Shown piece after piece: positions 1 to 9,782 of a DNA stretch of 64,000 nt. The notes beneath the pieces were generated by a model. The model ran no database searches. It was not told the origin of the DNA and saw only the letters and a program-made list of their open reading frames with translations. The stretch's first letter is position 1; the number at the start of each line of letters is the position of its first letter. The stretch comes from Tritonibacter aquimaris (GTDB lineage: Bacteria > Pseudomonadota > Alphaproteobacteria > Rhodobacterales > Rhodobacteraceae). Made by a program: the position numbers and the translations under genes. The stretch covers positions 92,760-156,759 of the forward strand of contig NZ_WIXK01000007.1 of assembly GCF_009617595.1 (NCBI RefSeq), in the 5' to 3' direction.

Positions 1-277
1 GTACAACTTCGGTGAATGCGCCGTCATCGCTCAGGAAGAGGTTTTTCTCGCCGGTGATCGCTTCGGCAAAGAAATTGTCAAGCACCAGAGTTTGGCCGTC
101 AAACGTCACCAGCTGCAGGTCATTGCCAATGCGCTGGTAGCTTTGGACATCCGCTGGACGCAAGTTGAGAGAAACATCTTTTATGGAGGATGCGTCGAGT
201 ACAGACCCGCCATCTAAAAATTCGCCATGCTGTTTGATGCCAGCCTGATCTCTGGTAATAAATGCAATAGTGCTCAT
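1..277 (-). CDS. Bap-like adhesin, N-terminal fragment (gene runs off the left edge)
   Basis: An open frame starts at the ATG at 275-277 and runs off the window with no stop, giving 92 residues. The protein opens MSTIAFITRDQAGIKQHGEF. Its middle reads DVSLNLRPADVQSYQRIGND and then LVTFDGQTLVLDNFF. This resembles the short prefix domain found at the N-terminus of very large BapA/LapF-type biofilm proteins, which are exported by type I secretion and have no cleaved signal peptide; none is visible here. An upstream ATG at 289-291 is out of frame. I infer that the rest of the gene is a long repeat protein. The family call rests on the N-terminal pattern alone. Confidence 0.6.
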   Translation of the reverse strand, partial: MSTIAFITRDQAGIKQHGEFLDGGSVLDASSIKDVSLNLRPADVQSYQRIGNDLQLVTFDGQTLVLDNFFAEAITGEKNLFLSDDGAFTEVV

Positions 278-1010
278 GCTTTACCGCTCATGTTTTGTGA
301 GGCATCGCCACATAGGAACAAATTCCGTTGAAAAACGGGGACGCCTGTTTCTGCCTATCTGCCTGCTGGCCTTATTTGCGGCCAATTTGGGTCCATAATG
401 TGTCGGAGAAGTCAGTCTTGTCCAGCCCGTCCCGCACGCGTGCGGGTATTAATATATACAAAGCGTGACATCTGTGCCGCAATCTGGCGTTGATTTGGCT
501 GTCTGAGGCGAGGAAAACACGGCGGTCCTGCTTTCTGTTAACCTTTTATAAAGAAAGTTATGCGCCCCTCGTCTATTTCGTGCCAGCATACCAGTAAGGA
601 TGGCATAAACCCCGGGTCGTCATACTTTTGGTGGGTTTTTGTGCTGAAATCGCTGGTAGCGTCACAACTTTAGCGGGTGAGTTTTTGCTTAAATCTCCGG
701 CTTGTGAACTAAAGTTTGATAAAAGTTTGTGGCAATTAAGCGAAAATACACCAGTTACTGATAGCGTGAAACACGCAAATATAGTACTCTGGTAGACAAA
801 CAGACGACGCCGCGACGACAGGTTCCCGGCCATTCATCGCCCCTGAGAGGCGAGAGGCGGGACGCGCGCAACTGGTCGCGGCGCCGAGCAGAATTCAGAA
901 CTCAAGAACGACGCGGACAGCATCATGGCCCACGTATGGGGGCGGTCTGTCTGTGCACTGAAATACCCCAGGAGGAACGGGCGCAAAAATAGATCAGGAG
1001 GCTCGATCAT
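278..1010. other. Long intergenic region between divergent adhesin and prkA genes
   Basis: About 730 bases without a convincing gene. A perfect 16-base palindrome, CCCGCACGCGTGCGGG, lies at 431-446 and is followed by an AT-rich stretch (tattaatatataca), as in an operator or promoter. A second AT-rich patch lies at about 540-565. Two short open frames on the minus strand (573-833 and 834-1052) have no recognisable protein features and I do not accept them. The region probably carries the promoters of both flanking transcription units. Confidence 0.5.
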
Positions 1011-2945
1011 ATGACGAATATCGCCGAAATCTTTGCCGAACAGTATGGGCAAACGAAAGAGCAGGAGATGTCCTTGCAGGATTATCTTCTCGGCTGTCGC
1101 GATGACCCAAGCATGTATGCCAATGTGGCGGAACGCATGCTCAAGGCGATTGGTGACGAAGAACTAGTTGATACATCCAAGGATGCGCGACTGGGACCAA
1201 TATTCCAGAACCGAACGATCAAACGATATAAAGCCTTTGCAGACTTTTACGGCATGGAAGACACGATCGAGCGGATCGTGGGATATTTTCGTCATGCAGC
1301 GCAAGGCCTCGAAGAGCGCAAGCAAATTCTGTACCTTCTGGGTCCGGTCGGCGGAGGCAAGTCCTCGCTTGCAGAGCGGCTCAAACGCCTCGTTGAAGAC
1401 CAGCCTATTTACGTGCTGAAAGCAGGCGACCAGATTTCCCCGATCTTTGAAAGCCCACTTGGCCTGTTTGACCCGATCAAAATGGGCAAGGTGCTGGAAA
1501 AGGAATTTGGCATTGTCCAGCATAGGTTGCCGGGGCTGATGTCACCATGGGCCGTGCAGCGGCTTGATGAATTTGAAGGTGATATCAACAAATTCACCGT
1601 GGTTCGCGTGCACCCCTCCCGCCTGCGCCGCATCTGCGTTGCCAAAGTGGAGCCTGGCGATGAGAACAATCAGGACATTTCAACCCTTGTTGGCAAAGTG
1701 GATATCCGCCAGCTGGAGCATTTCAGCCAGGATAACCCGGACGCTTATTCCTTCTCAGGCGGGTTGAATCGGGCCACCCAAGGTGTGCTTGAATTTGTTG
1801 AGATGTTCAAAGCGCCGATCAAGATGCTGCATCCGTTGCTCACCGCGACCCAGGAAGGCAACTATATGGGGACGGAAAGCTTTGGTGCGATTCCGTTCAA
1901 CGGGTTGATCCTGGCGCACTCCAATGAAAGCGAATGGCAGTCGTTCAAAAACAACAAAAACAATGAGGCATTCATCGACCGGGTGTCGATTGTAAAAGTG
2001 CCTTATTGCCTGCGGGTTTCTGATGAAACGCAGATCTACGATAAACTCATTGAAAACAGTGAGCTGCGCAATGCGCCCTGCGCGCCGGAGACGTTGAAGA
2101 TCCTCAGCCGCTTCTCGGTGCTGACGCGCCTGAAGCCGCATGAAAACTCGAACCTATATTCCAAAATGCGTGTCTACGACGGCGAAAGCCTGAAAGATAC
2201 CGATCCTAAGGCCAAAACGGTTCAGGAGTATCAGGATCGCGCCGGCGTGGATGAGGGGATGGATGGGGTATCAACCCGATTTGCCTTTAAGGTGCTGTCG
2301 TCTGTCTTCAACTTCGACACCGAAGAAGTTGCCGCCGATCCAGTGCATCTTATGTATGTGCTGGAACAGATGATCAAACGCGAGCAATTCCCAACCGAAA
2401 CCGAGGCAAAATATCTTGAGTTCATCAAGACTGAGCTCGCCGCACGGTATGAGGAATTCATCGGCAATGAGATCCAGAAAGCCTATCTGGAAAGCTATTC
2501 TGAATATGGCCAGAATGTCTTTGATCGCTATATCTCATATGCAGATGCCTGGATCGAAGAGCAGGATTACAAAGACCCTGATACGGGCCAGCTCTATGAT
2601 CGTGAGATCCTGGATGCGGAGCTTTCCAAGATCGAAAAGCCCTGTGGTATCGCCAATCCCAAAGATTTCCGCAATGAGGTGGTCAAGTTCTCCCTCCGTC
2701 ATCGTGCGAATACGGGATCAAATCCTGCATGGAACTCTTACGAGAAACTGCGCGATGTGATCGAAAAGCATATGTTCAGCCAAGTGGAAGAACTGCTGCC
2801 GGTGATCTCCTTTGGAAGCAAAAAAGACAGCAAAACCGAGGGTAAACACCAGGAGTTTGTCGAACGGATGCGGGGTCATGGCTACACCGATCGGCAAGTG
2901 CGGCGTCTGGTGGAATGGTACATGCGCGTCAATAAGGCGGGGTAA
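1011..2945 (+). CDS. prkA: PrkA-family serine protein kinase (YeaG)
   Basis: This 644-residue protein matches the usual length of PrkA/YeaG, an AAA+-type serine kinase induced in stationary phase and nitrogen or carbon stress. The Walker A loop GPVGGGKSS is at residues 111-119. An N-terminal AAA region is followed by the C-terminal PrkA kinase region. The start at 1011 is supported by CAGGAGG at 995-1001. The stop is three bases before yeaH, and spoVR follows; the three genes form the conserved prkA-yeaH-spoVR operon. The protein is probably cytosolic. Its physiological substrates are not settled for most bacteria. Confidence 0.95.
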   Translation: MTNIAEIFAEQYGQTKEQEMSLQDYLLGCRDDPSMYANVAERMLKAIGDEELVDTSKDARLGPIFQNRTIKRYKAFADFYGMEDTIERIVGYFRHAAQGLEERKQILYLLGPVGGGKSSLAERLKRLVEDQPIYVLKAGDQISPIFESPLGLFDPIKMGKVLEKEFGIVQHRLPGLMSPWAVQRLDEFEGDINKFTVVRVHPSRLRRICVAKVEPGDENNQDISTLVGKVDIRQLEHFSQDNPDAYSFSGGLNRATQGVLEFVEMFKAPIKMLHPLLTATQEGNYMGTESFGAIPFNGLILAHSNESEWQSFKNNKNNEAFIDRVSIVKVPYCLRVSDETQIYDKLIENSELRNAPCAPETLKILSRFSVLTRLKPHENSNLYSKMRVYDGESLKDTDPKAKTVQEYQDRAGVDEGMDGVSTRFAFKVLSSVFNFDTEEVAADPVHLMYVLEQMIKREQFPTETEAKYLEFIKTELAARYEEFIGNEIQKAYLESYSEYGQNVFDRYISYADAWIEEQDYKDPDTGQLYDREILDAELSKIEKPCGIANPKDFRNEVVKFSLRHRANTGSNPAWNSYEKLRDVIEKHMFSQVEELLPVISFGSKKDSKTEGKHQEFVERMRGHGYTDRQVRRLVEWYMRVNKAG

Positions 2946-2948
2946 TAT

Positions 2949-4283
2949 ATGCACCATTTCATTGATAGGCGTGCAAATCCCAAGGGCAAGAGCCTCGGCA
3001 ATCGCCAAAGGTTCTTGCGCCGGGCGCGCGAAAACATAAAGGAGCGGGTTGACCGCTCCGTCCGGGATAAATCAATCCAGGATGGCGCGGCAGAAGCCGG
3101 ATCGGGTGAGAAAATCACCATTCCCTCCAAGGGGTTGAAAGAGCCGCGCTTCTTCCACGATGGCAAAGGGGGACACCGGCGGCATGTGCTGCCGGGCAAT
3201 AAAGACTTTGTTGTTGGCGACCAGATCAAGCGGCCACCGTCTGGTGGCGGCGAAAGTGGCAAGCAAGGCTCGGAAGATGGGGACGGCTCGGATGAATTTT
3301 CTTTCACACTGACCCGCGATGAATATCTGGAGATCCTGTTTGATGGGCTGGAACTCCCGGATCTTGTCGAAAAACAGACGGTAGAGACCGAGACGATCGG
3401 CACCCGCCGCGCGGGGCTGACCACCGCTGGCACGCCCAATAATCTCAATCTTGTGCGGACCATGCGCAATTCGCTGGGGCGACGTATTGCACTGCAGCGC
3501 CCGTCGCGCGCGTCAGAGACGGAACTTGAGCAACAGATTGCTGAACTGGAGGAGATTGAGGCCCGTTCCCCAAGCCAGCAAGCAACGCTGGACGAGCTGC
3601 ACCAGAAGCTTGAGACCATCCGGCGTAAACGTCGGGTTGTGGGCTATATTGATCCGCTGGATCTGCGCTACGACACTTATGTGCCGGAAAAAATTCGCAA
3701 TTCCCGCGCTGTTGTATTTTGCCTGATGGATGTTTCTGGCTCGATGCAGGAGCGGGAAAAAGACCTGGCAAAGCGGTTTTTCTTGCTGCTGCACCTCTTC
3801 CTCACGCGGGCCTATGAGCACACGGAAATCGTGTTCGTGCGTCACACCCATCATGCGCAGGAGGTGGATGAAGAGACATTTTTCTACGCGCGCGAAACCG
3901 GTGGCACCATTGTCTCAACCGCGTTGGAAAAAATGAAAGAAATCATCGAAGAACGTTACCCGCCAGATGAGTGGAACATTTACGGGGCGCAGGCTTCTGA
4001 TGGGGAGAACTTTGGCAATGACTCGGCGCGCTGCAAGGCGCTCTTGATGGAGCACATCATGCCGATCTGCCAGTTTTACGCCTATGTTGAGATCGTTGAG
4101 GAAAATGCTGATCATCTGTTGCTGAACCCGGAAGCGGGGGAAGATCTATGGCAGAACTATCGTGATGTGCAATCGGAGATGGCGCATTTTGAAATGCAAC
4201 GGGTGGCCTTCCCATCCCATATCTATCCGATTTTCCGCGAGTTTTTCCTGCCTAAAGGGAAAGGGGTGACGAATGCTGGATAA
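2949..4283 (+). CDS. yeaH: YeaH/YhbH family (DUF444) VWA-like protein
   Basis: The 444-residue protein begins MHHFIDRRANPKGKSLGNRQ, closely matching the start of the YeaH/YhbH family. The N-terminal third is basic and Gly/Ser-rich. The C-terminal half has a von Willebrand A-like fold with a MIDAS-type DVSGS at residues 261-265. A glutamate-rich coiled segment lies at about residues 190-225. It is translated directly after prkA and overlaps spoVR by 11 bases, so the three products are likely made together and may form a complex. The family is linked to stress survival, but its molecular activity is unknown. Confidence 0.93.
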   Translation: MHHFIDRRANPKGKSLGNRQRFLRRARENIKERVDRSVRDKSIQDGAAEAGSGEKITIPSKGLKEPRFFHDGKGGHRRHVLPGNKDFVVGDQIKRPPSGGGESGKQGSEDGDGSDEFSFTLTRDEYLEILFDGLELPDLVEKQTVETETIGTRRAGLTTAGTPNNLNLVRTMRNSLGRRIALQRPSRASETELEQQIAELEEIEARSPSQQATLDELHQKLETIRRKRRVVGYIDPLDLRYDTYVPEKIRNSRAVVFCLMDVSGSMQEREKDLAKRFFLLLHLFLTRAYEHTEIVFVRHTHHAQEVDEETFFYARETGGTIVSTALEKMKEIIEERYPPDEWNIYGAQASDGENFGNDSARCKALLMEHIMPICQFYAYVEIVEENADHLLLNPEAGEDLWQNYRDVQSEMAHFEMQRVAFPSHIYPIFREFFLPKGKGVTNAG

Positions 4284-5787
4284 AGACCACGCGCCAAACC
4301 TGCTGTTCAACGGACCGGAATGGACTTTTGAGCTTTTGGAAGACGCGCGCGATGCGATTGAGCAGATCGCCCTCGAAGATCTGGGGCTCGACGTCTATCC
4401 CAACCAGATTGAGATCATCTCAGCCGAACAGATGTTGGATGCTTATTCCTGCGTTGGCTTGCCGTTGATGTATCATCACTGGTCTTTTGGGAAACACTTC
4501 GCCCGTGATGAGGCGCTCTATCGCACCGGGCGTCAGGGGCTGGCCTATGAGATCGTGATCAACTCAAACCCCTGCATCAGCTACAATATGGAAGAAAACA
4601 CCATGGCGATGCAGACCCTGGTGATGGCGCATGCGGCCTTTGGTCATAACCATTTTTTCAAAAACAATTATCTGTTCCGGCAATGGACTGATGCGGATGG
4701 TATTCAGGATTATCTCGCGTTTGCCAAAAACTACATCGCGGCCTGCGAGGAGCGGTATGGCCTTGATGCAGTAGAGGAAATCTTGGACGCAGCGCATGCA
4801 TTGCAAAGCCAGGGCGTGTTTCGCTATGGCAGGCCGCCCAAACCCACGGCGGCAGAGCAGGAAGCGATGCAGCGGGTACGCGATGGCTATGAAAGCGCGC
4901 AGACCCTGTTGGAAATCTGGACTGATAACACGCTGGGCAAAGACAAGAGCGAAGCCTTTCGCGATGAGCCCTACAGCAGCCGTCGCAAGGCGATGAACCT
5001 GCCACAGGAAAATGTCCTCTATTTCTTGGAAAAACACAGCCCGGTATTGGAAGGCTGGCAACGAGAGATCCTGCGCATCGTGCGGATGCTGGCGCAGTAT
5101 TTCTATCCGCAAAAGCAAACCAAAGTGATGAATGAAGGCTGCGCCACCTTTGTGCATTACTACATCATCAACAAACTTTATGATCAGGGCCGTATCACCC
5201 AAGGTGCGCTGATGGAGATGATGCACAGCCACACCAATGTGGTGCTGCAGCCAGAATTCGACGATCCGCGGTTTTCCGGCCTCAATCCTTATGCGCTGGG
5301 TTTTGCGATGATGCAGGACATTCGCCGCATCTGTCAGAACCCGACCGATGAGGATCGGGAGTGGTTCCCAGAGTTTGCCGGTGATCCGGATTGGCGCAAA
5401 GTCATGCGAGATGCCTGGGAGAACTATCGCGACGAGAGTTTCATCCAACAGTTCCTGTCACCGCATCTTATCCGTCAGTTCAAGCTGTTTGCGCTCGCTG
5501 ATGATGAGACGCAACCCAATCTGGTGGTTAGTCAGATCCACAATCGTGCGGGTTACAAGGCGATCCGCCGCGCTTTGGCCAAGCAATATGATCTGGCCTA
5601 TCTCGAGCCTGACATTCAGGTGACGGATGCGGATCTAAAAGGCGACCGTGAACTGAAGCTCACCCATACGGTGCGGGATGGTATTCATCTGCAGGATGAA
5701 AATCGCGAAGAGGTGCTGCTGCATCTGCGTCGTCTTTGGGGCTATGAGGTCAGCCTTGATGCGGTGGAATTGCAAGTCTCCTCCTGA
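4273..5787 (+). CDS. spoVR: SpoVR family protein (YcgB-like)
   Basis: The 504-residue protein is full length for the SpoVR/YcgB family, named after a Bacillus spore cortex gene but widespread in non-spore-formers beside prkA and yeaH. It is rich in His, Tyr and Trp (for example YHHWSFGKHF and FGHNHFFKNNY near the N-terminus). These are typical conserved blocks of the family and could bind metal, though no catalytic activity has been shown. The start overlaps the end of yeaH by 11 bases, indicating translational coupling. It is the last gene of the operon, and a strong hairpin follows. Confidence 0.93.
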   Translation: MLDKDHAPNLLFNGPEWTFELLEDARDAIEQIALEDLGLDVYPNQIEIISAEQMLDAYSCVGLPLMYHHWSFGKHFARDEALYRTGRQGLAYEIVINSNPCISYNMEENTMAMQTLVMAHAAFGHNHFFKNNYLFRQWTDADGIQDYLAFAKNYIAACEERYGLDAVEEILDAAHALQSQGVFRYGRPPKPTAAEQEAMQRVRDGYESAQTLLEIWTDNTLGKDKSEAFRDEPYSSRRKAMNLPQENVLYFLEKHSPVLEGWQREILRIVRMLAQYFYPQKQTKVMNEGCATFVHYYIINKLYDQGRITQGALMEMMHSHTNVVLQPEFDDPRFSGLNPYALGFAMMQDIRRICQNPTDEDREWFPEFAGDPDWRKVMRDAWENYRDESFIQQFLSPHLIRQFKLFALADDETQPNLVVSQIHNRAGYKAIRRALAKQYDLAYLEPDIQVTDADLKGDRELKLTHTVRDGIHLQDENREEVLLHLRRLWGYEVSLDAVELQVSS

Positions 5788-5818
5788 GCATCCGGGTCGT
5801 GGGGATGCTCAAGTGCGG

Positions 5819-5844
5819 CAGCCGCGGGGTTTGTCCCGCGGCTG
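5819..5844. terminator. Hairpin between convergent spoVR and frmA
   Basis: A perfect stem, CAGCCGCGGG / CCCGCGGCTG, with a six-base loop sits in the short gap between the two convergent genes. The T-tract after it is weak on the plus strand. I read it as a shared terminator. Confidence 0.6.
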
Positions 5845-5869
5845 TGCGTGTTTCTATCGAATGTGAGGT

Positions 5870-7006
5870 TCAGAATTCGACCACAGCACGGATGGATTCC
5901 CCTTTGTGCATCAGGTCAAAACCGTGATTGATTTCATCCAATGTCAGTTTGTGGGTGATCATCGGATCGATCTCGATCTTGCCGTTCATGTACCAGTCAA
6001 CAAACTCTGGCACATCTGTCCGGCCTTTTGCGCCGCCAAATGCGGTGCCTTTCCATACGCGACCGGTCACAAGCTGGAACGGGCGGGTAGAGATTTCGGC
6101 ACCTGCAGGGGCCACACCAATGATCACAGATACGCCCCAACCCCGGTGCGAACATTCCAGCGCATCGCGCATCACCTGCACATTTCCGGTTGCGTCAAAT
6201 GAATAATCCACGCCGCCAAAACTGTCTTTTTCTGTCTTGGTCAGTTCAATGATCGCTTCTGTAACGCTTTGGCCGTTCAGTTTGGAAGGGTTCACAAAAT
6301 CGGTCATGCCAAATTTGCGCGCCATCACAGCTTTGTCGTCATTGAGATCGACGCCGATGATTTTATCGGCTCCGGCCATGCGCAGACCCTGAATCACATT
6401 CAGGCCGATCCCGCCCAGGCCAAACACAGCCGCAGAAGAGCCGATTTCTACGCCGGCTGTATTGATCACTGCGCCAATGCCAGTGGTTACGCCGCAACCG
6501 ATATAGCAGATCTTGTCAAACGGCGCGTCCTTGCGGACTTTGGCCAGCGCGATTTCTGGCAGTACCGTATGGTTGGCAAATGTCGAGCAGCCCATGTAGT
6601 GATAGATCGGCGTGCCATCGAGCATGGAAAACCGCGTTGTGCCGTCTGGCATCAGGCCTTGGCCCTGGGTGCCGCGAATAGCTGTGCAAAGGTTGGTCTT
6701 GCCCGACAGGCAGGCATGGCACTCACGGCATTCTGGCGTATAAAGCGGGATGACGTGATCGCCCGGTTCCAGCGTGGTCACGCCTTCGCCAACCTCAACC
6801 ACAATACCTGCGCCTTCGTGCCCTAAGATAGATGGAAACAAACCTTCAGGATCTGCACCCGATCGGGTGAACTCATCCGTGTGGCACAGGCCGGTGGCTT
6901 TGATTTCAACCAAAACCTCACCTTTCTTTGGGCCTTCAAGGTTCACTTCCATAATTTCCAGAGGCTTGCCTGCTTCAAGGGCAACTGCGGCGCGGGTGCG
7001 GATCAT
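5870..7006 (-). CDS. frmA: S-(hydroxymethyl)glutathione dehydrogenase / class III alcohol dehydrogenase
   Basis: This 378-residue zinc-dependent alcohol dehydrogenase oxidises the formaldehyde-glutathione adduct with NAD and can also reduce S-nitrosoglutathione. Catalytic zinc ligands are C41, H63 and C171. The structural zinc is bound by C93, C96, C99 and C107 ([15 protein letters not shown]). The NAD-binding glycine motif GLGGIG is at about residues 196-201. In this group of bacteria it handles formaldehyde released from methylated compounds. It stands alone here; no S-formylglutathione hydrolase or gfa gene is adjacent. An inverted repeat 76 bases upstream of its start may be its operator. 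Confidence 0.95.
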   Translation of the reverse strand: MIRTRAAVALEAGKPLEIMEVNLEGPKKGEVLVEIKATGLCHTDEFTRSGADPEGLFPSILGHEGAGIVVEVGEGVTTLEPGDHVIPLYTPECRECHACLSGKTNLCTAIRGTQGQGLMPDGTTRFSMLDGTPIYHYMGCSTFANHTVLPEIALAKVRKDAPFDKICYIGCGVTTGIGAVINTAGVEIGSSAAVFGLGGIGLNVIQGLRMAGADKIIGVDLNDDKAVMARKFGMTDFVNPSKLNGQSVTEAIIELTKTEKDSFGGVDYSFDATGNVQVMRDALECSHRGWGVSVIIGVAPAGAEISTRPFQLVTGRVWKGTAFGGAKGRTDVPEFVDWYMNGKIEIDPMITHKLTLDEINHGFDLMHKGESIRAVVEF

Positions 7007-7081
7007 CGTTGGGTTTCCTTTGGGTTCGGTAACGTGCCAAGGCGAACAGCGGTCGTACCGCCGCTGTTAAGATAGGCCGAC

Positions 7082-7103
7082 TTCTTCCGGTGTGTAGGAA
7101 GAA
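7082..7103 (-). promoter_or_regulatory. Inverted repeat upstream of frmA
   Basis: TTCTTCC, eight bases, then GGAAGAA: perfect 7-base arms, located 76-97 bases upstream of the frmA start. The position suits an operator for a dimeric regulator. No regulator gene for it is visible nearby. Confidence 0.35.
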
Positions 7104-7235
7104 ACGGTACCACTAAATCATAGCATCACAACGTTCTCAACCAGTTGAGCGACGTTTGGCTTTGAGATTGCGACTGTATCAAATTTGAAAATGCGACCAA
7201 ATCACCCATGGCATGTTTTTGATGGCTGCGCGGGC

Positions 7236-7266
7236 TTGACCTTCCACTCACTGGAAGCCTCATATG
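7236..7266 (+). promoter_or_regulatory. CueR-type copper-responsive promoter of copA
   Basis: TTGACC at 7236-7241 is the -35 box. It runs into the dyad CTTCCACTCACTGGAAG, which matches the CueR operator of the Escherichia coli copA promoter (CCTTCC then GGAAG). A -10-like CATATG lies at 7261-7266. The spacer is 19 bases, the long spacing typical of promoters that MerR-family activators untwist. The matching regulator gene lies just downstream. Confidence 0.8.
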
Positions 7267-7308
7267 CGTCATCAGAATTCTATTCCAGATGGACTGGGGA
7301 GCGAAGCT

Positions 7309-9747
7309 GTGGCCCATATCGAATATGCCTTACCGGTGACCGGATTGAATTGCGCGGGGTGCGCCGGGCGTGCGGAACGCGCGTTGCAGGCGGTGGCAGG
7401 TGTTGAACATGCTTCCGTCAATCTGGCCACGGCCACAGCCAGCGTTGAGGTTGAGCGGGCGTCTATCCTCAGCGATATGGTCGCCGCTGCCGCAAAGGCG
7501 GGTTACCCGCTGGCAGAGCGCGATATCACCCTGCAATTGGAGGGGATGCACTGCGGTTCCTGTGTGGCGCGGGCAGAGGCTGCGCTTGCAGCTCTGGATG
7601 GGGTGCAAGCTGTTACAGTGACCCTGACCGACGCCAAAGCGCGCGTACGGTATATCGATGGCGCTGCGGATGTGGGGCAGTTGCAGGTCGCGTTGAAACA
7701 GGTCGGGTTTGGCGCGCAGTTGCTAGACGCAGCAGAAGCGCAGTCACCGGATGCTGAAATACAGATTTTGCGTCGTGATTTTTTCTGGGCGCTTGCCTTT
7801 ACCTTGCCGGTTTTCGTGCTTGAAATGGGGGGGCATGCAATCCCGGCCTTGCACCATTGGTTGATGGCAAACATTGGCCAGGCCGTGCTTTGGCCGCTGC
7901 AGGCTGTGCTGACAGCAATTGTTTTGCTGGGGCCGGGGCGTCGTTTTTTTGCCCGAGGTCTTCCCGCCCTGATGCGCGGTGCGCCTGATATGAATGCGCT
8001 GGTTGCGCTGGGCACGTCCGCTGCTTTTGGGTTTTCACTGGTGTCGACCTTTGCGCCGGGGTTGTTCCCGGCGGGCGCTGTGCACGTGTATTATGAATCT
8101 GCGGCAACTATTGTGACCTTGATCCTTTTGGGTCGTTGGCTTGAAGCGCGGGCAAAAGGGCGAACCGGTGAAGCTATTCGCGCGCTTGCAGGGTTGCAGC
8201 CTGACGCCGCGCTGGTGATCAAAGATGGGCAAACGATTGAAACGCCCATTGCCGAGATTGTGCCCGGAGATCGCATCCGCCTGCGTCCGGGTGAACGGGT
8301 TGCGGTTGATGGCCTGGTGATTTCGGGCAGCGGAGCGGTGGATGAAAGCATGCTCAGCGGGGAGCCAGTGCCCAATGTCAAAACCATTGGCGATGAGGTC
8401 AGTGCGGGGACCGTCAATGGTACTGCTGTTCTTGACATTGAGGTGCGCGGTGTGGGCGCAGAAACGCGTCTGGCGCGGATCATCTCTCTGGTCGAGCAGG
8501 CGCAGGGCACCAAACTTCCGGTGCAGGCGTTGGTGGATCGGATCACCCTGTGGTTTGTGCCCGCTGTTTTGCTGGTTGCGTTTCTGACCGTAGTGATTTG
8601 GCTTGCGGTGGGGCAGGGCGGCAGCTTTGCCCTGGTCGCAGGCGTGGCTGTGCTGATCATTGCCTGCCCCTGCGCTATGGGGCTTGCAACGCCAACCTCG
8701 ATCATGGTGGGGCTGGGGCGCGCTGCGCAGATGGGGGTGTTGTTTCGCAAAGGCACTGCTTTGCAGGAGCTCAGCAACATTGATCTGGTGGTGTTCGACA
8801 AGACCGGAACCCTGACAGAAGGCCATCCAGTGTTGCAGGATGTATTTTGCGCAGAGGGGTGGAGCCGGGAGCGCGCGCTTGCTGTTGCGGCCGCGGTTGA
8901 AGCCCAATCGGAACATCCGATCGCCCATGCGATTGTATCTGCGCATGAGGGGGAATTGCAGGACGCGACGAATTTGGTTGCGGTTCCAGGAAAAGGGATC
9001 ACTGCTCAAGTCGCGGATCAGGCTGTTGTGCTTGGTCGGCTGTCGTTTGTTGCGGATGGCGCAGTTCTGCCCGCAAGCTGGTCTGCAAAGGCGGATGAAC
9101 TGGCGAAACAGGGCGCTACACCAATTGTGCTGGCCGTAGATGGCGCAGCGGCCGCGCTAATGTCGGTGAGCGATCCGATACGGGCAGAGGCTGCACAGAC
9201 CGTGGCGGCTTTGAAACACAGCGGGCTTGCGGTCGCGATGATCTCTGGTGATGCAATTGGCACTGCGACCTATGTGGCGCACGCGCTTGGCATTGATATT
9301 GTGCACGGGGAATGCCTGCCGGAGGAAAAACTTGCGGCGTTACAAGAGTTGCAGACCACATTTGGTGCGGTGGCCTTTGTTGGGGATGGCATCAATGATG
9401 CGCCTGCTTTGGCAGCGTCTGATTGTGGGATCGCGCTGGGCACAGGCACTGATGTGGCGATTGAAGCGGCAGAGGTGGTGCTTTCATCGGGCAATCCAAT
9501 GGGGGTGGTCAATGCGCTCAAGATCAGTCGGGCGACATTGCGCAATATCCGTCAAAACCTTGGTTGGGCTTTTGGCTACAATGTGTTGTTGGTGCCAGTG
9601 GCTGCTGGTCTATTGGTGCCATTTGGCGGGCCACAGCTTTCACCGGCATTGGCAGCCGGAGCGATGGCTGCCTCATCTGTTCTGGTTCTATCCAACGCCT
9701 TGCGCTTGCGTCGTCTCAAACCATCCCTACATGTGGAGGGTGGATAA
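7309..9747 (+). CDS. copA: Copper-exporting P1B-type ATPase
   Basis: The inner-membrane pump expels Cu(I) at the cost of ATP. Two N-terminal heavy-metal domains carry GLNCAGC (about residue 12) and GMHCGSC (about residue 80). They are followed by membrane helices, the CPC copper site (IACPCAMGLATP), the phosphorylation motif DKTGT and the hinge GDGINDAPAL. I chose the GTG at 7309, preceded by GGGGAG at 7296-7301, giving 812 residues. The in-frame ATG at 7264 lies inside the -10 box of the CueR promoter and so cannot be in the message. cueR follows 35 bases downstream. Confidence 0.93.
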   Translation: MAHIEYALPVTGLNCAGCAGRAERALQAVAGVEHASVNLATATASVEVERASILSDMVAAAAKAGYPLAERDITLQLEGMHCGSCVARAEAALAALDGVQAVTVTLTDAKARVRYIDGAADVGQLQVALKQVGFGAQLLDAAEAQSPDAEIQILRRDFFWALAFTLPVFVLEMGGHAIPALHHWLMANIGQAVLWPLQAVLTAIVLLGPGRRFFARGLPALMRGAPDMNALVALGTSAAFGFSLVSTFAPGLFPAGAVHVYYESAATIVTLILLGRWLEARAKGRTGEAIRALAGLQPDAALVIKDGQTIETPIAEIVPGDRIRLRPGERVAVDGLVISGSGAVDESMLSGEPVPNVKTIGDEVSAGTVNGTAVLDIEVRGVGAETRLARIISLVEQAQGTKLPVQALVDRITLWFVPAVLLVAFLTVVIWLAVGQGGSFALVAGVAVLIIACPCAMGLATPTSIMVGLGRAAQMGVLFRKGTALQELSNIDLVVFDKTGTLTEGHPVLQDVFCAEGWSRERALAVAAAVEAQSEHPIAHAIVSAHEGELQDATNLVAVPGKGITAQVADQAVVLGRLSFVADGAVLPASWSAKADELAKQGATPIVLAVDGAAAALMSVSDPIRAEAAQTVAALKHSGLAVAMISGDAIGTATYVAHALGIDIVHGECLPEEKLAALQELQTTFGAVAFVGDGINDAPALAASDCGIALGTGTDVAIEAAEVVLSSGNPMGVVNALKISRATLRNIRQNLGWAFGYNVLLVPVAAGLLVPFGGPQLSPALAAGAMAASSVLVLSNALRLRRLKPSLHVEGG

Positions 9748-9782
9748 CCCTGAGCTGCGGTTGATCAAGAGGACGGCGTGAC

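Noticed and set aside
573..1052. Two short minus-strand open frames (86 and 72 codons) in the gap before prkA
   Set aside because: No ribosome sites, no recognisable domains, and one overlaps the start of prkA. Composition looks non-coding.
4564..5448. Long minus-strand open frame opposite spoVR
   Set aside because: It overlaps a well-supported gene and has no recognisable features.
8035..9009. Long open frame on the minus strand opposite copA (324 codons)
   Set aside because: It is a shadow of the high-GC copA frame, with compositionally biased residues and no family resemblance.
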